A DNA stretch of 51,164 bases, from NCBI RefSeq assembly GCF_015354405.1, contig NZ_JADKYP010000048.1, positions 1-51,164 of the forward strand, in the 5' to 3' direction. This document shows, piece after piece, positions 34,221-43,371 of the stretch (the first letter of the stretch is position 1; every line of letters begins with the position of its first letter). The position numbers were made by a program, and so were the translations under genes. Source of the stretch: Nocardia sp. BSTN01 (GTDB lineage Bacteria; Actinomycetota; Actinomycetes; Mycobacteriales; Mycobacteriaceae). Below the pieces are notes generated by a model. The model was not told where the DNA came from, did no database searches, and was given only the letters and a program-made list of their open reading frames with translations.

Positions 34221-35333
34221 CTACGGTTCCTCGTCCGGGTCGGGCGCACGGTCCTGGATCAGCACGCCCACCCACCGCGTGCTCGGATCGATATCGAGCA
34301 GCAGCGCCTTCATCAGCAGGGTCAGCGGAATCGCCAGCAGCGCACCGAGCGCCCCCAGGACCCACGACCAGAAAACCAGCGACAGGAACGTCACGGTCAC
34401 GCTGAGGCCGACCGCATCCCCCACGAATTTGGGCTGGATGATCGACTGGATCACGAAATTGATCACCGAGTAGACGACGATTACCCACACCATCAGCATC
34501 GGCCCGCTGTCGAGCAGCGCCAGCAGCGCCGGCGGAATCAAGCCGATGACGAAACCGATATTCGGAATGTAGTTGGTGATGAACGACAGCAGCGCCCAGA
34601 GGAGCGGAAGCGGGACGCCCATCAACCACAGCGCACCACCGTCGAAAATGGCGACGATCAAGCCGAACACCGTGGAAACAACCAGGTATTTCCGGGTGCC
34701 GCTGGCGAATACGCCCAGCGCATAAGCGATTTCGGGTCGCGCCTTGGCGACCACCGCCAATTTCCGATCGATCATCATGCCGTCGATCGCCATGAACAGC
34801 AGCAGTGCCAGTACGAAGAACAGATTGGAGAAGATTCCGAGCGCATTGCTCAGCGCGACGGACAGGACATCCACGACCTTGCCCACATCCAGACCGTTGA
34901 GCGCGTTGTGGATCTGTTCGGTATCCACCCCCAGATCGGCGAGCGTATCCCGCACACCGTTGAGCATGTCGTCGAGTTTGTCGGAGTATTTCGGCAGCTC
35001 GGACGCCAATTGGGCAATCGAGAGCACCAGCGCGCCGAGCAGGACGAGCAGAATCAGTACGACCAGGATCAGGGCCGCCACCATCCCGATCCACGGCCGC
35101 CGGCCGCGCCGCTGCACCCAGGTCTGCACCGGCTGAACGGCCATGGTCAGCATCAGCGCCAGGAAGGTGGGGCCGAGCACACCGGCGAACGCCTTCATCC
35201 CCAGGACTGCCACCACGGCGCCGGCGACGGACAGCATCACGATCAGTCCGCGCGGAAGCGGCCAGGTACCCCCGGAAGCGGGTGGCGGAGCTGCTCGTTC
35301 GGGCCGCGCGGGCCGATCTCGTCGCAATTGCAT
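34221..35333 (-). CDS. AI-2E family transporter (UPF0118 permease)
   Basis: A 370-residue membrane protein with about eight helices, the middle soluble helical domain (LPKYSDKLDDMLNGVRDTLA ... GLDVGKVVDVLSVAL) and the family C-terminal core LSFITNYIPNIGFVIGLIPP, FVIQSIIQPKFVGDAVGLSV and LGALGALLAIPLTLLMKALL. Despite the name, members act in varied ways, including Na+/H+ exchange, and the substrate is unknown here. ATG at 35333; the open frame continues far upstream only as antisense of the LuxR gene. Confidence 0.93.
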   Translation of the reverse strand: MQLRRDRPARPERAAPPPASGGTWPLPRGLIVMLSVAGAVVAVLGMKAFAGVLGPTFLALMLTMAVQPVQTWVQRRGRRPWIGMVAALILVVLILLVLLGALVLSIAQLASELPKYSDKLDDMLNGVRDTLADLGVDTEQIHNALNGLDVGKVVDVLSVALSNALGIFSNLFFVLALLLFMAIDGMMIDRKLAVVAKARPEIAYALGVFASGTRKYLVVSTVFGLIVAIFDGGALWLMGVPLPLLWALLSFITNYIPNIGFVIGLIPPALLALLDSGPMLMVWVIVVYSVINFVIQSIIQPKFVGDAVGLSVTVTFLSLVFWSWVLGALGALLAIPLTLLMKALLLDIDPSTRWVGVLIQDRAPDPDEEP

Positions 35334-35487
35334 CGGAATTACCTCGCCGCCACAGACCGGACTGTCGATTCTCCGACCGACACTACGGCTCCGACCGGCC
35401 CGGTAGGTCCTGCGCCACGGCCGAATTCGACGGCCCGAGACCGATTCGAAATCATGATGGAACGCACATTTTGACCGATTCCAGCAA

Positions 35488-38211
35488 ATGAGTAGTGTAC
35501 GTTTCAATTTGAAGAAAGCAGGCTTCACCGACACTGCCTTCGGCGAAGGCACAGCTCCGGGAGGCGCTTTGAACGCTTCGCCCAGAACAACACGATCGCT
35601 AGCCGATAGCTCAAACATTGCCACCATCCGCAGTGGCCTCCAACTCGGCGTGCCGGAACTCTCCTTCGTACCGCTGCCGCTTCCCGCCGCCCACTCCCGC
35701 ATCGACGAGGCGGCGACGACCGGCGCGGGCCAGGCCGTATTGATCTGCGCCCCCGCGGGAACCGGCAAGACCGTCCTGGCCGCCGACTGGGTGACGCGAC
35801 TGGCGACCCGGCATTCCGACTGCCGAGTGGGCTGGCTGACCTTCACCGGCCGCCGCGGCGAATCGGCCGATCTGTGGCGTGCGATCGCCGGAGTGCTCGA
35901 CCTCCCCGTCGGATCACCGGACCGGGACCCCACCGGTCCGCTCGCCGAACCGGCGACACTGGTGGACCGGCTGACCGACCGAGCCGAACCGACCGTGCTC
36001 GTCCTCGACGACGCCCACCTGCTGACCGACCCCTTGGCCCTGGCGGGGCTGGAGTATGTCGTCGAGAACGCACCGCCCACCCTGACGACGATCGTCACCG
36101 GCCGGTTCGATCCGCCGCTGCGATGGCACGGGCTCGAACTGAGTGGCCGGCTGACCCGTCTGACCGCACGCGAACTCGCACTCGACGACGACCGCACCGC
36201 GGCCCTGCTCGGCCAGCACGACCTCCACCTGAGCGCCGCCGATATCGCCGGGATCCAACGACTGACCTGCGGCTGGGCCGCACTCGTACGGATCGCCGCG
36301 ATCTACCTGGCCGCGAATCCGCAGGACCGGCCGACCGCGTTGGCGGCACTGGCCCGCGCGCCCCACGCCATCAGTGATTTCCTCGTCGGCGAGTTGCTGG
36401 ACGCGCTACCCGACGATGCGCTGCACTTCCTGCTCGCCACCGCGGTGCCGGAGGAGTTCAGTGTCGCGCTGGCCACCGAACTGGTCGGCGAATCCGCTCC
36501 GGCCACACTGGAATATCTGCTGCGCAACAATCTGCCGATCACGTGTGTGGCCCGCCACGGCGAACTGTGGCACAGCTATCACCCGATGCTGCGCGCCTAT
36601 CTGCTCGCCGAGGCCGCGCGCACGCTTGCGAACCGGCTGCCGCGCATTCATCGCAGCTGTTCGGCATGGTTCGTCGATGCGCGAATGCCGTCGGCGGCAC
36701 TGCATCATGTGCTCGCCGTACCGGGACACCCGCAGTTGTCGCGGTTCATCCGCGAACACGGCCCGAGGTTGGTGTTCGGCGGGGACGGGCCGTCCTTCTT
36801 CGCCCGGCTCGACGACGTCGGCGAACTCGCCGACGACCAATTCGTCCAGCTGCTGCGCATCGCCGAGGCCGTGAGCCGCGGGGACGTGGCGGCGTGCACG
36901 GCCTATCTGGATCGACTCGAGGCAGAACCCTGTTCGGCCTCCGCCCTGGTGCCCGCGTCCTGGCTGATCGCGCTGCGCACCGCGGTGGTCGCCGATGTCG
37001 CGGTGTTGACGGGCGCCGAACCCGCTGCGCCCGAGCCGGCGACGCCCACGCCGACCGGCCATGCCGAACTGGACTGCTACATCGTCCTGCAGAGGGCGAA
37101 TGCCTACCTGCATCGCGGCGATGTCGCGCCCGCCGAATCGGGACTGTGGCAGGCGCTCGCGCTGGCCGAACATGCCGGACTGGGCCGCTTCGTCGTGCCG
37201 GCGGCGACACGATTGGCGCTGTGCGGCGGTATGGGCGGCCATCTCACGGTGATGTGCAAGCGGGCCGAGCACGCCGTGGAACTCGCCGAGAAGTACGGAC
37301 TGCGAACACATTCCGCGATGACCCACGCCCAGGCGATGATCGCCTATACGCACTATCTGCAGGGCGATCCGATCGACACCCGCGGGCAGCTCCCGCCCGC
37401 GACGACGAGCGGCCTCTCCCCCGCGCCGACCGCCGACCGGCAAGCACTGGCGTTGCTCCGGCTGATCGAATTCGATTCCGCCGCGGATCGTTTCCTGGCC
37501 GCCGATACGCTGCGGATGCAGCTGCTCGACATGCTCGCCGAGCCGACACCGCCGCGCTCCTGCGGCAATCTGGTCCTGCACACGGTGTCGGCACTGCTGC
37601 GGATCCAATCCCGCGTCGGCGCACAGACTCTGGTCGAGCGAGCGATCGCGGTGCTGGGCCACACACCCGAAGTCGTGCTGGCGCAGGCCTGCCTGTCGGA
37701 GTACGCGCAGACCTCGTCGACGACACTCGAACTGCTGCGGCCACTGCTGCGCCGGACCGACGGACTGCCGGTGCTCACCGCCGTCACGGGCTGGCTGTTG
37801 TATGCCGCCGCATCCGACCACCTGGACCGCCCGGTCAAGGCGTACGAGGCGCTGGCGCAGGCGCTGAATCACGCGGCCGACGACCGGATCGTGCGACCGT
37901 TTCTGGAAGTGCCGGGAATCGTTGCGTTACTGGATGGTTCGGTCGGCCGTTTCGGTCACCACGACCGGCTGGTCGATCTGATCCGGTCCCATCCGTCGGC
38001 TCGCGGCGCGGCGCACAATCCGGGGCTGACCGAAACCGAGATGTCGGTGTTGCGCCAGCTGCCGTCCGGGATGACGACGCTGAATATCGCCGAGGGCATG
38101 GGTGTTTCGATCAACACCGTCAAAACACACCTGCGCGGGATCTATCACAAACTGGCCAGCGGATCCCGGGCCGAGGCCATCGCGCGGGCGCGCGAACTCG
38201 GTTTGATCTGA
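35488..38211 (+). CDS. Large ATP-binding LuxR-family regulator (LAL/MalT type)
   Basis: A 907-residue STAND-type activator. The N-terminal NTPase has Walker A APAGTGKT (88-95) and Walker B TVLVLDDAH (about 169-177). The centre is helical, TPR-like repeats (about 400-830). The last 64 residues are a LuxR helix-turn-helix: LTETEMSVLRQLPSGMTTLN, IAEGMGVSINTVKTHLRGIY. Such proteins bind a ligand through the repeats and activate catabolic or secondary-metabolite genes. The ATG at 35488 has no clear ribosome site; a TTG at 35569 (residue 28) has GGGAGG just upstream and is a good alternative. Its 3' end overlaps the convergent hydrolase gene by 67 bases. Confidence 0.9.
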   Translation: MSSVRFNLKKAGFTDTAFGEGTAPGGALNASPRTTRSLADSSNIATIRSGLQLGVPELSFVPLPLPAAHSRIDEAATTGAGQAVLICAPAGTGKTVLAADWVTRLATRHSDCRVGWLTFTGRRGESADLWRAIAGVLDLPVGSPDRDPTGPLAEPATLVDRLTDRAEPTVLVLDDAHLLTDPLALAGLEYVVENAPPTLTTIVTGRFDPPLRWHGLELSGRLTRLTARELALDDDRTAALLGQHDLHLSAADIAGIQRLTCGWAALVRIAAIYLAANPQDRPTALAALARAPHAISDFLVGELLDALPDDALHFLLATAVPEEFSVALATELVGESAPATLEYLLRNNLPITCVARHGELWHSYHPMLRAYLLAEAARTLANRLPRIHRSCSAWFVDARMPSAALHHVLAVPGHPQLSRFIREHGPRLVFGGDGPSFFARLDDVGELADDQFVQLLRIAEAVSRGDVAACTAYLDRLEAEPCSASALVPASWLIALRTAVVADVAVLTGAEPAAPEPATPTPTGHAELDCYIVLQRANAYLHRGDVAPAESGLWQALALAEHAGLGRFVVPAATRLALCGGMGGHLTVMCKRAEHAVELAEKYGLRTHSAMTHAQAMIAYTHYLQGDPIDTRGQLPPATTSGLSPAPTADRQALALLRLIEFDSAADRFLAADTLRMQLLDMLAEPTPPRSCGNLVLHTVSALLRIQSRVGAQTLVERAIAVLGHTPEVVLAQACLSEYAQTSSTTLELLRPLLRRTDGLPVLTAVTGWLLYAAASDHLDRPVKAYEALAQALNHAADDRIVRPFLEVPGIVALLDGSVGRFGHHDRLVDLIRSHPSARGAAHNPGLTETEMSVLRQLPSGMTTLNIAEGMGVSINTVKTHLRGIYHKLASGSRAEAIARARELGLI

Positions 38212-39278
38212 TCGGAATCGGCCGGGCCGCCCGAAGAGTCGCCGAGGAAATCGTCGATCGCGGGCCAGGTCGAGCCGGCCGCGTCGGGGCCCACCATCAG
38301 GCCCAGATGTCCGCCGGACACCTCCACGAACCGCACCTCGGCGGCGCCGGTGAGCAGGTCCACACCGCGGCGGGTGGAACCGGCGGGCACCAGCATGTCG
38401 GTGCGGCTGCCGATCAGCAGCACCCGGCAGGTCAGTTTCGACAGATCCACGACGAGATCCGAGCGCAGTCGAATCACGCCGTCCGCCAATTCGTTTCGCA
38501 ACACCAGACTGCGATAGATCTGCCACAGCGAACGACCGGGATAGCCGGGCATGGTCGCCATGAAGCGATCGACCGCTTCCATGCGGGCCAGCGCCTCGGT
38601 GTCGGCGGCATGCCGGGCGATGAACAACGGACGGGTGAGCTCGCGATCGAAGGCCTGTAAGCGGAAGCCGAGCCGGACCAGCTCGCGCGGGGCCCCGCCG
38701 AGCAGTTTGGTCGCCAGGGCGACGCCGCGACCACCGGTCAGCCGCCCCGCCATCCGGACCGGCACCAGGAACGGAGTGCGGCGCTGGTCGAACGGCGTAG
38801 CCAGGCCGGTGACCGACGCGATCGGCAGATCCGCATGGGCCGCCGCGGCGATCATCGCGAGCGCGCCACCCAGCGACCAGCCGATCACGTCCACGGGTCG
38901 CCCGTGTTCGGCGGCGACGCGGCGCACCGCGTCCGGCACGATGCCGTGGGTCCAGTGCTCGAGGCCGAGAGCCCGGTCGCCGTAATCGAAATCGCCGTAG
39001 TCGACCACATACGGCTGCTTGCCGATGCCGAGCAGATAGCGCACGAGGCTCTGGCCGTCGCGCAGGTCGAAGCAGGCCGGCGTGACCGCGAGCGGTGGTA
39101 CCAGCAGCACCGGATTCCCGGTACCGGGCTCGTCGCGGTCGTAGCGCAGCAGTCGATTGTGCGGCTGCTCGCTGATCGGTGTGGACGGCGCCGGCCGGTA
39201 GGGCTCGATTCCGTCGCCGAACGACACCGCCCAGATATTGCGCGCCGCGCGCGGCAGATCCGCAACGATCGCGACCAC
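38145..39278 (-). CDS. PHA-synthase-like alpha/beta hydrolase
   Basis: A 377-residue protein resembling class III polyhydroxyalkanoate synthase/PhaC subunits: NPVLLVPPLAVTPACFDLRD, VVDYGDFDYGDRALGLEHW, elbow GWSLGG, DMLVPAGSTRRGVD and GGHLGLMVG. The nucleophile is Ser, whereas true PHA synthases have Cys, so it is more likely a lipase/esterase or depolymerase relative. I use the GTG at 39278 (VVAIVADLPRAARNIW) because GGAAGGGAA lies six bases upstream; an ATG 34 codons earlier is possible. The C-terminal 22 codons lie antisense to the end of the LuxR gene. Confidence 0.8.
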   Translation of the reverse strand: MVAIVADLPRAARNIWAVSFGDGIEPYRPAPSTPISEQPHNRLLRYDRDEPGTGNPVLLVPPLAVTPACFDLRDGQSLVRYLLGIGKQPYVVDYGDFDYGDRALGLEHWTHGIVPDAVRRVAAEHGRPVDVIGWSLGGALAMIAAAAHADLPIASVTGLATPFDQRRTPFLVPVRMAGRLTGGRGVALATKLLGGAPRELVRLGFRLQAFDRELTRPLFIARHAADTEALARMEAVDRFMATMPGYPGRSLWQIYRSLVLRNELADGVIRLRSDLVVDLSKLTCRVLLIGSRTDMLVPAGSTRRGVDLLTGAAEVRFVEVSGGHLGLMVGPDAAGSTWPAIDDFLGDSSGGPADSDQIKPSSRARAMASARDPLASL

Positions 39279-39439
39279 GGGCTGTTCCCTTCCACTCCCG
39301 GCCGCGATTCCCGCAGCACGCGCCGGTTCCACACCGGCACCTCGACGAACGATAGCTATTCGATGGTAGGCAGGCAGCACATCTGCCCGCTACTCGAAGT
39401 TACATATAACACGTCCGGTAGGACCTGCGGGAATCGCAC

Positions 39440-40981
39440 TCACCGGCCGAACCAGCGAGTCAGCGCCGTCGTCATGCCGTCGACGCCGTCGGTGGCGGCC
39501 CAGGCGACATATCCGTCCGGACGGACGAGCACGCCGGCCGCCTCGCCGGCATCGGTCGCGTCCGAGGCGTCCAGCGGCTTCGCCGTGACGATCCGTATCC
39601 GGTTCTGCCACGGCGCCGCCGCGTCCCGCAGCTCCGCGGAGTCGGCGAAGTCGAACAGCACACCCTGGCCGGTGGCGAAGTGTTCGGCCACGCGAGTTCC
39701 GTCGGAGAGTTCGCGATCGGGAACTATGGTGCCGACCAGTTCGTGGTCGCCGCCCAGGTGGTAGCGGTGCAGGACGCCGGAGATCCGTTTGAACACGGTG
39801 GTCGCGCCGTCGCCGGTGGACAGCAGTTCGGATATCACCGCCCGCAACGCCTTACTGCGCCGATCCAGCCGCATGAGCGCGACCTGCGCCCGAGTCCATT
39901 CCAGCACCCAGGCGCCGATCGGATACCGCTCGGCGGTGTAGGTGTCCAGGAGCCGCTCGTCCATCCGGCCGGCGACGACCGCGGCCAGCTTCCAGCCGAG
40001 ACAGACCGCATCGCCGATTCCGAGATTCAGGCCCTGTCCGCCGAACGGCGAATGCACATGCGCCGCATCGCCGGCGAGCAGCACGCGGCCCTTGCGATAG
40101 TCCGGCACCTGACGGGTGTTGTCGGTGAACCGGGTGGCCGAATGCACCGCCGAGACCCGCACCGGTACCCCGGCGACGCGGCGCAGGCTCGCCTCCAGCT
40201 CGGCGGCCGTGATCGGCGCGTCACGATCGACGGGCGGTCCGTCCAGTTCGACGGTCAGGAAGCGGCCGGGAGTCGGCCCGTAGACGTAGATGCCGTGCTC
40301 GGTGTCGTGCCAACCGAGCTGCAGCCCTTCGGTTTCCGACATCTCCACCACCGCCTGCCGCCCGGTGATCTCCGGCCCGATACCCGGGAAATCGAAGCCG
40401 GCGAGTTTGCGGACCGTGCTGCGTCCGCCGTCGCAACCCACCAACCACGAAGCGCGGACCTCGTCCGAACTGCTGTTGTCGTCGGTACAGCGCACCGTCA
40501 CCGCGTCGCCGTGGTCGGTCAGATCGGTCAGGTGCACGCCCCGGCGCACCACCACGCCGAGTTCCGCCGCGCGCGCACCGAGAATCTCCTCGATGCCCTG
40601 CTGGCTCACCAGTACGGCCCGGCCCGCCGGCCCCACACCGGCGAAGGCCGGGTCTTCCGCGTCGATCAGGTCGAACGACAACATGATTCCCGCGAAATGG
40701 CCCGCGATCGGCGGCCGGTTCGCGGCGCTCGCCGTCGCACCGGTCAACGCCTTCATCCGCTCGACTGCCGCCTGCTGATGCGACAGCAACTCGGGCAACA
40801 GTCCGCGTCGATCGAAGGCCTGTGCCGTCGGCACATTGATCGCTCCGGCCTTGATGGTCCGATCGATCTCGGTCAGCCGTTCCACGACCAGCACCTCGAC
40901 GCCGGCCAGCCGCAGTTCACACGCCAGCATCAGCCCGACCGGGCCCGCACCGGCGATCACCACATCGAATGTCTCGCTCAT
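39440..40981 (-). CDS. FAD-dependent aromatic monooxygenase
   Basis: A 513-residue class A flavoprotein hydroxylase (PHBH type) that uses NAD(P)H and O2. The motifs are GAGPVGLMLACELRLAGVEV (FAD dinucleotide fold), the DG motif WLVGCDGGRSTVRKLAGFDF and GRVLLAGDAAHVHSPFGGQG, followed by LNLGIGDAVCLGWKL. The C-terminal thioredoxin-like extension (DGYVAWAATD) matches the group of polyketide and rifamycin hydroxylases. ATG at 40981. It is the last gene of a four-gene leftward cluster, 66 bases after the CrtC-like gene. Confidence 0.92.
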   Translation of the reverse strand: MSETFDVVIAGAGPVGLMLACELRLAGVEVLVVERLTEIDRTIKAGAINVPTAQAFDRRGLLPELLSHQQAAVERMKALTGATASAANRPPIAGHFAGIMLSFDLIDAEDPAFAGVGPAGRAVLVSQQGIEEILGARAAELGVVVRRGVHLTDLTDHGDAVTVRCTDDNSSSDEVRASWLVGCDGGRSTVRKLAGFDFPGIGPEITGRQAVVEMSETEGLQLGWHDTEHGIYVYGPTPGRFLTVELDGPPVDRDAPITAAELEASLRRVAGVPVRVSAVHSATRFTDNTRQVPDYRKGRVLLAGDAAHVHSPFGGQGLNLGIGDAVCLGWKLAAVVAGRMDERLLDTYTAERYPIGAWVLEWTRAQVALMRLDRRSKALRAVISELLSTGDGATTVFKRISGVLHRYHLGGDHELVGTIVPDRELSDGTRVAEHFATGQGVLFDFADSAELRDAAAPWQNRIRIVTAKPLDASDATDAGEAAGVLVRPDGYVAWAATDGVDGMTTALTRWFGR

Positions 40982-41047
40982 GACATCGACCCTGCCGCCG
41001 GTCGCTTGCAGCTCCCTTGCACCGCGAATGCGCGGCCCGCGCAAGGC

Positions 41048-42112
41048 TCAGGTGAGCGCCACCAATTCGTGCAAGGTGGTGCCGGTGCGCCGGACCGGTT
41101 CGGCCCCGCCGAGCACGGTCAGCTCGAAGGTGGATTCGAATCGGAAGTAGCCCGGATGACCGATCAACCTGTGCGCCAGCGGTTTCAGCAACCGGGTGCC
41201 GACCACCGGAATGTCGTCGAGGAGATCGTGGGCGTGGATCACCCGATCCACGGTCAGCCGCAACTCGACCTGGTCGGGTACCCGCACTTCGATCCATTCC
41301 GGATAGCCGCGCCCGGCGGTGGCGTCGAACCGCGCCGGCCCCTCCCGCAAGGTCGTCTCGCCGGTCGAGAGGACGATGCGGTCCCGGTGAGCCAGCATGA
41401 GCGGCGCGATCTCGTGCGCGCCGCGCCGCTGCTGGGTCAGCACATCGGCGAACAGCAGCGAATAGTCCTCGACATACAGCCGGCCCCAGTGCCAGCGCTC
41501 GATGATCTTGCGCATATCGCCGACGCCCCAGTTGTGGTCGGCGTAACCGCGACCGGTGACCGGCCGCTCGACACCGTCGATGGTCACGGTGCCGCTCACC
41601 CGGGCTCGCGGCGCGCCGACCACCCAGCCGAAGGAATCACCGCCACCGAAATGCGTTTCGCCCTGTCCCGGCATCCAGCTGGGCAGTTCGTTGTCGAAGC
41701 GCAGGTCGAATTCCAGACCGTCCTCGGCCAGGCGCAGATGGTGCGTCGGCAACCCGTCGGGCCGGAATTCGGTGTGGGCGCGGTTGTCTCCGATCCGCAC
41801 ATCACAGGATCGCGCATCGAACGACGCCTGCTTGCGGGGATATTTCCGCGAGACCTGCCGACGGGTGCCGTCCGGTTCGTAGACCATCAACTCGACCCAG
41901 GGACGCGCGTGCGGAAAATCCTCGGGACGGCGTTTGGTGAGGAATCCGACGACGGTATGTCCGCTGTCGAGATGTGCGTCGAAATACCAGTGCTCGAAGG
42001 CGAGCGAACTCGCCACGGGATGGAGTGCGTTGTGGCGCGGTTCGACCGTGGTGAGTTCGCCGTCCCGGCGGCCGGGACCGTTCCATGCCTCGACTATGGC
42101 TGTGTCGTTCAT
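41048..42112 (-). CDS. CrtC/lipocalin-like protein (hydroxyneurosporene synthase fold)
   Basis: A 354-residue protein with two lipocalin-like halves. The first has the FEHWYFDAHLDSGHTVVGFL motif and the second VTGRGYADHNWGVGD, both diagnostic of the CrtC/AttH family that includes carotenoid 1,2-hydratase, and lipocalin-fold pericyclases. No signal peptide is seen. Its ATG overlaps the stop of the upstream oxygenase gene (ATGA). It may add water across, or rearrange, a hydrophobic intermediate made by the neighbouring oxidases; this is inference. Confidence 0.82.
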   Translation of the reverse strand: MNDTAIVEAWNGPGRRDGELTTVEPRHNALHPVASSLAFEHWYFDAHLDSGHTVVGFLTKRRPEDFPHARPWVELMVYEPDGTRRQVSRKYPRKQASFDARSCDVRIGDNRAHTEFRPDGLPTHHLRLAEDGLEFDLRFDNELPSWMPGQGETHFGGGDSFGWVVGAPRARVSGTVTIDGVERPVTGRGYADHNWGVGDMRKIIERWHWGRLYVEDYSLLFADVLTQQRRGAHEIAPLMLAHRDRIVLSTGETTLREGPARFDATAGRGYPEWIEVRVPDQVELRLTVDRVIHAHDLLDDIPVVGTRLLKPLAHRLIGHPGYFRFESTFELTVLGGAEPVRRTGTTLHELVALT

Positions 42113-43371
42113 CGCCGCAACGCTCCGCTCGCATCGAATTCCGCTTCCCGGCCCTGCATTTGGGCGCGATACCAGTTCTCCCGGTGCCGGACCATCACCT
42201 TCTCGTGCAGCCGCCCGACCGGCGATATCCGGCGCACGAATTCCATGGCGGTGATCAGCGGGAGCCGCAGCACCGGAATCAGCAACCAGGGAAAGGCCGG
42301 GGGCATACGGTATTTGCGCCGGGTGCCGGGTGCCATGTACATCGCCGAATACACCGAGTTGATGCGGTAGTTGTAGGCCGCCCGCAACCGGCTCGCACCG
42401 CGGTGTTCGGGACGCGGGGCGAAGGCGGCGGGATAGGACTCGATCAATTCCGCGCCATGCGCACCGGCGTCGTAGGAACGCGAGGCGATCGTCATCGCCA
42501 GCACCCGCAGCGAATCGATCACCGTTTCTGGATGCCACTGCAGACGTACGCCCAGGAGATACCCCATATATCTCTGAAAGTGCAGCAGCGCACGAATTTC
42601 CGACGGCGTGGTCTGATAACCCAGCGCCCACAACCCGAGTCCGGGTGTCACACTGCCCGCGATCAGGGTCAGCAACTGATAGGTCTGGCTGATCGGCAGT
42701 CCCCACTTGTCGATATCCCATTCGGGATGACCGGCCACCCGCGCCCGCACCGACACGTGCATGACCCGGACCTTCAGTGCAGTGGCGCGCCCGGTCGACC
42801 CCGGCGTCAGCAGCGCATTCGGCTGCGAGACGTCCATCCAGAATCGGCAGGTCTCCAAATACCGGCGCAGCGCACTGTTTCCGGCGTATCCGCCCGCCAG
42901 CGACAGCGGAGTGGCGACCGCGGATTCGGTGTACATCTCCAGAGTTTCCGCACCCGCGAAGCTGAACAACATGGTGCCCCAGCGTCGCCAGATGGCCGCG
43001 CCCTGTTCGACCAGTTCCGGACGCACCCAGTCGGGCACGGTGTCGAACTCGGCGAACAGTTCGCGCATCGAATCCGGCGCCTCGGGAACGGCATCGATCC
43101 CTTCGGCCAAGGCCCGGTCCAGCAGAGCCCGGCCGGACGCCGAACCGCCGGGACCGTGCATCACCTCGGCGACGAATCGTTCGGCGACCGGATCACCGGC
43201 GAACAGATCCTCGGTGAGGGCCCGCGCCTGGTCGTCGGTCGGAAAGAGTTCGGCGCCGGTCACCTTCCGCACGATCGCCTCCAGCCGCTGAACGGCCGGC
43301 CGCTGCTTGGCCTCCCAATATCGGAAAGCACTGGGGCATCTCGAGGTTCGTAGTTGTGTCGTCATTCGCAT
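42109..43371 (-). CDS. MpaB/Lcp-type oxygenase (DUF2236)
   Basis: A 420-residue heme-type oxygenase of the ER-bound-oxygenase MpaB family (DUF2236), related to latex-clearing protein Lcp, which cleaves polyisoprene, and fungal MpaB', which cleaves a farnesyl chain. The core motif ATALKVRVMHVSVRA has the Arg and His that line the heme pocket in Lcp. It is followed by the WGLPISQTYQLLTLIAGSVT and LGYQTTPSEIRALLHFQRYM stretch. The start is ATG at 43371, directly after the multicopper oxidase stop; an ATG two codons later is alternative. Confidence 0.85.
   Translation of the reverse strand: MRMTTQLRTSRCPSAFRYWEAKQRPAVQRLEAIVRKVTGAELFPTDDQARALTEDLFAGDPVAERFVAEVMHGPGGSASGRALLDRALAEGIDAVPEAPDSMRELFAEFDTVPDWVRPELVEQGAAIWRRWGTMLFSFAGAETLEMYTESAVATPLSLAGGYAGNSALRRYLETCRFWMDVSQPNALLTPGSTGRATALKVRVMHVSVRARVAGHPEWDIDKWGLPISQTYQLLTLIAGSVTPGLGLWALGYQTTPSEIRALLHFQRYMGYLLGVRLQWHPETVIDSLRVLAMTIASRSYDAGAHGAELIESYPAAFAPRPEHRGASRLRAAYNYRINSVYSAMYMAPGTRRKYRMPPAFPWLLIPVLRLPLITAMEFVRRISPVGRLHEKVMVRHRENWYRAQMQGREAEFDASGALRR

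Noticed and set aside
39680-42370. An 896-codon open frame on the plus strand
   Set aside because: Antisense of the FAD monooxygenase and CrtC-like genes; long antisense frames are common in this GC range.
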